From NCBI GenBank assembly GCA_029250565.1, contig JAQXFA010000076.1:1-6628 (forward strand): 6,628 nt of DNA. Reading direction: 5' to 3'. Made by a program: the position numbers and the translations under genes. The notes under the pieces are model-generated. The model saw only the letters and a list, made by a program, of their open reading frames with translations, was not told the DNA's origin and did no database searches. How positions within the stretch are numbered: the first letter of the stretch is position 1; each line of letters starts with the position of its first letter. This stretch comes from Candidatus Thalassarchaeaceae archaeon (lineage in GTDB: Archaea > Thermoplasmatota > Poseidoniia > Poseidoniales > Thalassarchaeaceae). Positions 1-5,545 of this stretch are shown in pieces.

Positions 1-107
1 TATTGGTAGCCCAACATCTAGAAGGGTGGGCACATCTTTACAACCCATCAGCCGCTGATGATTTACCCACTCTCACAGAATTGATGGATATTCTTATTTC
101 TGCTTGA
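1..107 (+). CDS. C-terminal end of an unidentified upstream gene (5' end outside window)
   Basis: The frame whose first complete codon starts at 3 stays open from the left edge to a TGA at 105-107, giving 34 residues that end in LTELMDILISA. The other two plus frames meet stops early (TAG at 7-9, TGA near 57-59). The composition looks like an ordinary soluble protein: a segment with aromatic and His residues (QHLEGWAHLYNPS) followed by an amphipathic C-terminal helix. No transmembrane segment or known motif is visible. I do not recognise the family and assign no function. The next gene begins about 54 bases downstream on the same strand, so readthrough transcription is possible. The main doubt is that such a short open frame could arise by chance. 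Confidence 0.5.
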   Translation, partial: LVAQHLEGWAHLYNPSAADDLPTLTELMDILISA

Positions 108-161
108 AACATGAACTAAACGGCGACTCATTCAAAGGGAATTGGGTTGAAGCAAATACTA

Positions 162-3100
162 ATGAAGAGGCAAGAGGGTACGGCATTGGCCCTATCCACG
201 CTCATGCTCACAGCAATTTTGACCTCGCTGATTATTACCGCAACTGCTGAATCAACTGAAGAATCTTCAAATTTCACTACACCTGTAAGCGCAGACAGAT
301 TTTCACCGGGTTGGAAAGATTCTAGGTATGTTGATTCAGATAATGAACAGAAGGATATTCGCCTATACTACCCATCTGCACAACCTGGGGAAGATGAGCC
401 TATTGATTGCGCTTGGGCACCTTACCCTTGGCTCGCATTCCATGCTGATGATGGTGAAGGTTTTGATGACTATTCATGGTTAGGTGAAGGGTTAGCAAAG
501 GCTGGTTATTTCGTAGTTATAATTGGGGATGAAAGAGGCGGGGATGAAGCCTATCAAGGAATTCTAGACCATGTACAATTGATTGAATCTATCGGATTCA
601 TCAATCTAACAGGCAATCCAAATCGCGGCCCCGCAGGCGCACAAGGATGCATTGACATGGACCACTGGGGTGTTTCAGGACATGGCCGCGGTGCAGGATT
701 AGCAATGGTTGTGAGTAGTTACTGGGGAGCGGTGTTTAATTCTGGACAATACGAACCACCAAGAGCACTCTTTGGCGTTGGTCTAGACAGTGATGATATT
801 GGAGAAAATGTCCAAGCAATAGGTTTAGCGAATCCCGCTCATTCATTATTTCTGACTGGCACTGTCGATAATGTTGCCCCCATTGATGAGCATGTGAAGC
901 CATTACTCCAGCAGTGGAATGGTGGCTGGCAACTGTTAGAGGTTGTAGGTGCTAACCATGTACAGTATGAAGATGACCAGTCATTCCTTGACAACTTGTT
1001 TGACGGCGATGCTACGATGTCTGAGTCAGAGCAGCAACAACATGCGATTAACAAAATCATCCCTTTCCTTGATTTAACCCTCAAGGGTGAGGACGAAATT
1101 TGGTATGCAGCGTCTAGCAGGGAAAATAATCCAGACCAACCTTCAGATGGTGATTCTTATCTTTCAGAAAATCTTGATGCAAACCAATTCTATCTAGTTG
1201 ACCTTGAAGAAACCTTGCTAGATGCTCCTGCGGGGCGCTATGCGCCAGTAGTATTCTATGATCATCAAACAAACAATACGGTACTATCAGCTGGTTGGAG
1301 TGAAGGGAATTTCTCAGATATGTGGGCTCTTGACTTGAATGATACAGCAGAATGGGAAAGTACAGGAAGTGGACCTAATTCAATTGGAACCAACACTTTT
1401 GCTAGTGATGGAATAGCTAGTGGCTTAATGGTTGGACAGAGTTATACTGGCGATCCTACAATGTGGTCATGGAATGGTTACTCCACCTCGTGGACACCAT
1501 ATTCGGAAGGTGTTCGACCGCCAGGAATGAGTTCACAAGCGATAGTATGGGATTCAGGGTCCCAACGATATATTTCATACGGTGGTCAAGAGGCTGATTC
1601 AGGTAATTACACCAACGAAACTTGGGCCTTCAATCCAGGAAATGCCGTCTGGCAAAATCTTAGCGCAGTTAATTCCCCACGTGGGATATCCGACCCAGCC
1701 ATGTTTTTCTCAGAGGGATGGAATAGAACAATTCTATTCGGAGGATATGATAGTGGGAAAAATCTCTCAAATGAGACTTGGATGTTCAATGGAGAAACTA
1801 ACACTTGGTCAAAACTATCGCTGCCTGGAAGTTTCCCCACAGGGCGTGCTGGAATGGCAACTGCAATCGATAGAGAAGAACAAGTCGCCTACATATTTGG
1901 TGGGATTGCTAGAAATCAATTTGATTCAGGAATTGATTATTCTAATGAACTATGGAAACTAGATTTGGCCCAATTAACATGGACCAAAATGCCTAGTTGG
2001 GGTATAGATGCTATGTGGCTTTCAGGAATGACTGTTGATAAATCTAACAATAAATTAGTTTTATTTGGAGGTGTGAATGACGATGTGTTTGACCAAACAT
2101 GGCTTTATGATTTAACTGAAGAAGAATGGGAATTACATGCATCATCTTCAGCGATTACCTCAACTGATGTCATACATATTTCAGCAACTGTTTCTGAGCG
2201 TGATTTAGATTCACCACCCAGTTCTCTTGAAATCAACTGCCGCGTTGTTGGACAATCAAGTTGGACTGGGGGTAATTGGAATGCAGTCAATGATACTGCA
2301 ACTTGTGATTTGTCTCCTTTTTCCCTAGAACCAGGATTCCACACTGCTGAAATGAAGGTTTCAAATGACGGGCAACAAGCATCTGTCAAAATCACTTTTG
2401 AAAGGGCAAATGCGCCGCCACAATTAGAAAATCCTATGCCATATTTCATTATTGATGAAGAGGGTGAATTAATCATTAATGCTAGTGAATTAGCAACAGA
2501 TGTTGATGGGCATGAGTTAAGATTCATAGGTAATGAGTTCACTTTCTCACCACTAAATGAAGGAGATCCTGAACCAGAATTAGATTATATCTTACAGAAT
2601 GATAGAAGGGCAGTAAAATTAGTTGATTTAGCTGACTGGACTGAACGTAGAGGGGATACTTGGTATACTATCTGTGGAGAAATAAGAGATGAGTCTACAC
2701 CAGGAAACCCACCAGCAAGGGTGCCATTTTGTTTTGAATTAATGCATCAATCAATTGATGACCCATTTGTTGTATTAGAGCATCCAACATTCACAATGAC
2801 TGAAGACCAGAATTCAACAATTTTCGACTTGGCCCCATATGTGACAGATGAAGAATTAGATGCTGTGGCAATTCATTGGGACACACAACTCGATTATTAT
2901 GACATGAATAGCGATTCTTATGGTACAAATATCATAGTTACAGGAATTATAGAGGAGGCGGATTCAGTATCTCCTTACACATCAAGTGTGATGGTTGAGC
3001 CAACGGAGCACTGGCATGGAGAAGAAGAAATTTCTTTTTGTATGCACCATTATGAAGGTGGGGACACATTAGCAAATGGTAACTGTGTATGGTTGAATGT

Positions 3101-3836
3101 GACTTTTATTGTAACTCCAGTCGCAGACCCTCCCCTTTTCAACATCAGTCAAATCACCCTGCAGGAAGATACCATCAAAGATATACCGCTATCAGAAATA
3201 GTATGGGACCCTGATGGTGAAGAATTGAATATAACTCTTGAATCAGGAGAGACAAATATTACCTTAGAATTTTGGCATGAACAATTACGAATATCTCCAC
3301 AACCTGATTGGTTTGGTAGAGCAATTGCATGGACATTAGTCGCTACTGATGGAACCGAATCTATCAGGCAACCAATGCGAATTATCGTTGAAGAGGTCGA
3401 TGATGAAACCATTGTTGAATGGCAACGCCCGGCTGATATTATTGAAAATATGACATCTCTCAGATTGGATATCAGTGATGTTGACAACGATGGACCTTGG
3501 CTAATTGAATATTCGTGGAATGATGGGGATTGGAAGGGAATTACCCCTTCGTGCGCTGAAGAGAGTGTAAACCGATTTGAATGTCAAGCAGACCTTCTTG
3601 CTCACGAACTCTCGTATGGTGACCATAAATTGAATCTCCGTGTCAATGATGGAACCTCTACTAGTGAGGAATCAACTTATTGGATTGAAAAGGCCGATCC
3701 TAATGATACAGGGCTTTCAAGTGGTGGTTCAACAAGTGGTCTAAGTGGACTTGCTTTTATTATCGCAGGAGTGTTTCTCTTGCTAGGTGGAGGTGTTCTT
3801 ATTTTCACAATGATGAAGCGCAATGAGAACACATGA
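162..3836 (+). CDS. Large membrane-anchored surface protein: pseudo-alpha/beta-hydrolase + Kelch propeller + Ig/cadherin-like domains
   Basis: Numbering is from ATG 162. Residues 1-29 form a signal peptide: M-K-R, then a hydrophobic core ending ATA before E30. Residues ~45-310 resemble secreted dienelactone hydrolase/PAF-acetylhydrolase-type folds. The elbow reads GHGRG (173-177), with Gly175 where Ser is expected, while candidate acid Asp236 (GTVDNVAP) and His266 (GANH) remain. Residues ~339-659 are six Kelch blades. Residues ~665-1178 are about five Ig/cadherin-like domains with Asp-rich turns (DVDGHEL 780-786, DPDGEEL 1016-1022, DVDNDG 1106-1111). A Ser/Gly linker precedes a transmembrane helix (1194-1218) and the short tail KRNENT. 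The bulk is therefore extracellular and anchored at its C-terminus. There are about 20 N-glycosylation sequons and ten Cys in five within-domain pairs. An in-frame TTG at 147, six bases after AAGGGA, would add five residues; I prefer the ATG because its signal peptide is more compact. A binding or adhesion role is inferred; ligand and substrate are unknown. Confidence 0.9.
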   Translation: MKRQEGTALALSTLMLTAILTSLIITATAESTEESSNFTTPVSADRFSPGWKDSRYVDSDNEQKDIRLYYPSAQPGEDEPIDCAWAPYPWLAFHADDGEGFDDYSWLGEGLAKAGYFVVIIGDERGGDEAYQGILDHVQLIESIGFINLTGNPNRGPAGAQGCIDMDHWGVSGHGRGAGLAMVVSSYWGAVFNSGQYEPPRALFGVGLDSDDIGENVQAIGLANPAHSLFLTGTVDNVAPIDEHVKPLLQQWNGGWQLLEVVGANHVQYEDDQSFLDNLFDGDATMSESEQQQHAINKIIPFLDLTLKGEDEIWYAASSRENNPDQPSDGDSYLSENLDANQFYLVDLEETLLDAPAGRYAPVVFYDHQTNNTVLSAGWSEGNFSDMWALDLNDTAEWESTGSGPNSIGTNTFASDGIASGLMVGQSYTGDPTMWSWNGYSTSWTPYSEGVRPPGMSSQAIVWDSGSQRYISYGGQEADSGNYTNETWAFNPGNAVWQNLSAVNSPRGISDPAMFFSEGWNRTILFGGYDSGKNLSNETWMFNGETNTWSKLSLPGSFPTGRAGMATAIDREEQVAYIFGGIARNQFDSGIDYSNELWKLDLAQLTWTKMPSWGIDAMWLSGMTVDKSNNKLVLFGGVNDDVFDQTWLYDLTEEEWELHASSSAITSTDVIHISATVSERDLDSPPSSLEINCRVVGQSSWTGGNWNAVNDTATCDLSPFSLEPGFHTAEMKVSNDGQQASVKITFERANAPPQLENPMPYFIIDEEGELIINASELATDVDGHELRFIGNEFTFSPLNEGDPEPELDYILQNDRRAVKLVDLADWTERRGDTWYTICGEIRDESTPGNPPARVPFCFELMHQSIDDPFVVLEHPTFTMTEDQNSTIFDLAPYVTDEELDAVAIHWDTQLDYYDMNSDSYGTNIIVTGIIEEADSVSPYTSSVMVEPTEHWHGEEEISFCMHHYEGGDTLANGNCVWLNVTFIVTPVADPPLFNISQITLQEDTIKDIPLSEIVWDPDGEELNITLESGETNITLEFWHEQLRISPQPDWFGRAIAWTLVATDGTESIRQPMRIIVEEVDDETIVEWQRPADIIENMTSLRLDISDVDNDGPWLIEYSWNDGDWKGITPSCAEESVNRFECQADLLAHELSYGDHKLNLRVNDGTSTSEESTYWIEKADPNDTGLSSGGSTSGLSGLAFIIAGVFLLLGGGVLIFTMMKRNENT
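1176..2138 (+). repeat. Six Kelch-type repeats (one beta-propeller) within the surface protein
   Basis: These are coding repeats of about 45-55 residues. The blade signature is a hydrophobic strand ending in Gly-Gly, then a [ND]xxW-type strand, then a Trp in the last strand. Gly-Gly pairs sit at residues 474-475, 527-528, 580-581 and 636-637 (numbered from ATG 162). The xxxW strands include SDMW (385-388), NETW (485-488 and 537-540), NELW (595-598) and DQTW (644-647). The first two blades are degenerate and lack the double glycine. Six repeats fit one closed propeller. Kelch propellers usually bind proteins or glycans, though some form galactose-oxidase-like enzymes; I see no copper-ligand pattern here. 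Confidence 0.85.
2415..3398 (+). repeat. Three tandem cadherin/Ig-like domains within the surface protein
   Basis: Three coding units of about 90-120 residues each begin with a proline-rich hinge (APPQLENP, DDPFVVLEHP, ADPPLFN). The hinge is followed by a beta strand with an acidic turn (DEEGELI, TEDQNST, QEDTIKD), then xxELATD/xxAPYVTD/xxEIVWD and a D-x-D-G- or DEELD-type turn. This pattern is typical of cadherin-like, possibly Ca2+-binding, tandem domains of prokaryotic surface proteins. The first two units carry a Cys pair each (838/857 and 960/975 from ATG 162); the third has none. They probably form a stalk that holds the propeller and hydrolase-like domain away from the membrane. Calcium binding is inferred, and domain boundaries are approximate. 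Confidence 0.7.
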
Positions 3837-3886
3837 AATTACTCAACTAATTAATTCCACACAGATTGAATTTGTTTGAATGCTAT
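3837..3886. other. 50-base convergent intergenic gap
   Basis: This gap separates the stop of the surface-protein gene (TGA 3834-3836) from the stop of the minus-strand carboxylase gene (TGA read from 3889-3887). It is AT-rich but has no run of five or more T on either strand. The only inverted repeat is weak: TGAAT (3877-3881) and ATTCA (3885-3889), a 5-bp stem that overlaps the carboxylase stop codon. I do not call a terminator here. Confidence 0.6.
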
Positions 3887-5452
3887 TCACAATGGAATAT
3901 TACCGTGCTTTTTGGGTGGCGTCCATTCCCGCTTATTCCTAAGTAATCGTAATGCTCGAATAAGTCTTATTCTTGTTTCTTGAGGTTCTATTACGTCATC
4001 AAGCCAACCATTACGTGCAGCAACATATGGGTCTCCAAATTTACGCTTGTATTCTGACACCAATTTTTGGTGTGTATCTTCTTTGTCCTCAGCAGCTTTT
4101 AGTTCTCGACGATGAATGATGTTCACTGCCCCATCTGCACCCATTACTGCCAACTCACCAGTTGGCCATGCAACATTGAAATCAGAGCGTAAATGTTTAC
4201 AAGACATTGCCAAATATGCACCACCATAGGCTTTCCTAGTAACTACAGTCATTTTTGGAACGGTGGCCTCGGCGTAAGCGTAGAGCAGTTTCGCACCATG
4301 GCGAATTATCCCACCCCATTCTTGAACGGTCCCTGGAAGAAAACCAGGGACATCAACGATGGTAAGCAACGGGATGTTAAAGCAATCACATGTTCTAATG
4401 AATCGTGCCGCTTTGATGCTGGCATCAATATCTAGGCAACCTGCAAGAACTTTTGGCTGATTAGCGACAATTCCAACTGTCGCTCCATCCAAACGACAAA
4501 AACCGATGATAATATTGTCTGCATAAGTCTCAGACAATTCAAGAAAGTGATTGTCGTCTACAATCTCCAAGATGACTTTACGGATATCATAGGGATGATT
4601 TGTATCATCTGGAATTAAATCATGTAACACATCACATCTACGAGTAGCCTCATCAATCGTCTTAGAAATTGGCGGTTCTGCTAAACAATGATCTGGTAAA
4701 AATGAAAGCATCTCTGAAACAATTTCTGTAGCATCATCTTCATCAACCGCAATCATGCAAGCAATACCTGAACGACTTGCATGTAAATCAGCGCCTCCTA
4801 ATTCATGCGGTGTGATCTCTCCGCTAGCAGTCTCTTCTGTTTCTAAAGGACTAGAAAGAAATAATTGTCCATGTTCTTGGCCAAGAATAACGAAATCAGC
4901 TAGCCCTGCCGCCAAAGCAGATACGCCAACAACTGGGCCAAGAACTAGGCTGAACATTGGGATTCGGCCACTACAAGCAACTATTCGGTCAAGTAATACT
5001 CCGGTCCCTGCAAGCGAATGTACCCCGTCGTGGGCACGCTGTCCACCCCCATCCCAAATCCCAACGAGTGGAATTCGAGCACGCTCAGCCATTTCAGCAA
5101 GTTTTGCGATTTTCAGAGCGTGCATTTCGCCCATTGACCCACCAAACACCGAAAAGTCTTGGGCGAAGCAAAAAATTCTCCTGCCATCAACAGTGCCGTG
5201 ACCACATACTACTCCATCCCCTTCAATAGGATGAAGATGAAGATTAAATTGGTCGTTTCGATGAGTTACAAAACTATCAACTTCTACAAAAGAATCCTCA
5301 TCAACTAACGCGTTGATTCTCTCCCACGCAGTTCTCCTCCCACTGGCACGCAAAGCATCAACCTTAGTTTGCCCACCACCTGCAAATGCTCTTTTTCGCC
5401 GCAACAATAACTCCTCTGAATTATCGCTAGAAGGCGGAGGAACTGCTGCCAT
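3887..5452 (-). CDS. Acyl-CoA carboxylase carboxyltransferase (beta) subunit, propionyl-/acetyl-CoA carboxylase type
   Basis: This subunit transfers the carboxyl group from carboxybiotin on a carrier protein to an acyl-CoA, in the cytoplasm; the family forms hexamers. The 521 residues are normal for the family and include both crotonase-like halves. The N-terminal half shows TAWERI (41-46), GDGVVCGHGTVDGR (78-91), FAQDFSVFGGSMGE (96-109) and the CoA-side motifs DGGGQRAHDG (134-143) and GPVVGV (172-177). The C-terminal half is strongly conserved: NQPKVLAG (331-338), DVPGFLPG (367-374), HGAKLLYAYAEATVP (385-399), TRKAYGGAY (405-413), and the end PPKKHGNIPL. The residue after GGAY is Leu414; propionyl-specific enzymes have Asp there and acetyl/broad enzymes Ile, so a broad or short-chain substrate range is possible. 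The N-terminal motifs deviate from DSGGARxQEG and GPCAGG. No biotin carboxylase or carrier gene is visible. ATG 5452 fits the family start, and no Shine-Dalgarno is evident. pccB- or accD-like symbols would be guesses. Confidence 0.93.
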   Translation of the reverse strand: MAAVPPPSSDNSEELLLRRKRAFAGGGQTKVDALRASGRRTAWERINALVDEDSFVEVDSFVTHRNDQFNLHLHPIEGDGVVCGHGTVDGRRIFCFAQDFSVFGGSMGEMHALKIAKLAEMAERARIPLVGIWDGGGQRAHDGVHSLAGTGVLLDRIVACSGRIPMFSLVLGPVVGVSALAAGLADFVILGQEHGQLFLSSPLETEETASGEITPHELGGADLHASRSGIACMIAVDEDDATEIVSEMLSFLPDHCLAEPPISKTIDEATRRCDVLHDLIPDDTNHPYDIRKVILEIVDDNHFLELSETYADNIIIGFCRLDGATVGIVANQPKVLAGCLDIDASIKAARFIRTCDCFNIPLLTIVDVPGFLPGTVQEWGGIIRHGAKLLYAYAEATVPKMTVVTRKAYGGAYLAMSCKHLRSDFNVAWPTGELAVMGADGAVNIIHRRELKAAEDKEDTHQKLVSEYKRKFGDPYVAARNGWLDDVIEPQETRIRLIRALRLLRNKREWTPPKKHGNIPL

Positions 5453-5545
5453 CAGTATACATCCAATAACTGAGGGTGAATCACGATAGCGGTAAGAACC
5501 ATTAGCGAAGTAATCAATTGAAAAATCATTTTTTCAATTGAGAAA
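5453..5545. other. 93-base spacer between gatD and the carboxylase gene
   Basis: Read on the minus strand, this runs from the gatD stop to the carboxylase ATG. Its gatD-proximal third holds a perfect inverted repeat (listed separately). The remaining ~60 bases have no convincing archaeal TATA box at the distance expected for a leaderless transcript and no GGAGG-type ribosome site. A GTATAC palindrome at 5455-5460 is too close to the start codon to be a TATA element. Cotranscription from upstream of gatD is therefore plausible but unproven. Confidence 0.5.
5514..5541. repeat. Perfect 12-bp inverted repeat (hairpin), possible gatD terminator or RNA-processing site
   Basis: Arms TCAATTGAAAAA (5514-5525) and TTTTTCAATTGA (5530-5541) are exact reverse complements around a 4-base loop (TCAT). 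The arm nearest gatD lies five bases beyond its stop codon on the minus strand. Each strand carries a short T run (six T on plus at 5529-5534, five T on minus). Archaeal termination depends mainly on T runs, so this could end or attenuate gatD transcripts. It could equally be an mRNA-stabilising hairpin or a site for a dimeric regulator. The repeat is certain; the function is inferred. Confidence 0.85.

Noticed and set aside
108..161. Promoter of the surface-protein gene
   Set aside because: The 54 bases contain no convincing TATA box or BRE at a suitable distance from either candidate start, so no promoter is called.
1582..1962. Plus-strand open frame of 126 codons
   Set aside because: It is an alternative frame inside the Kelch repeats; the Kelch reading is clearly the coding one.
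2105..2542. Minus-strand open frame of 145 codons, and similar ones at 839-1084, 1607-1840 and 3149-3487
   Set aside because: They are antisense shadows of the surface-protein gene, whose domains run through without a break. Their products are Ser/Cys-rich with no recognisable motif.
3877..3889. Small inverted repeat TGAAT/ATTCA as a shared terminator of the convergent genes
   Set aside because: The stem is only 5 bp, has no T run after it on either strand, and overlaps a stop codon; it is expected by chance in AT-rich sequence.
4755..5229. Plus-strand open frames of 148 and 90 codons
   Set aside because: Both lie antisense inside the strongly conserved carboxyltransferase gene, overlap each other in different frames, and have low-complexity Pro/Ser/Arg-rich products with no motif.
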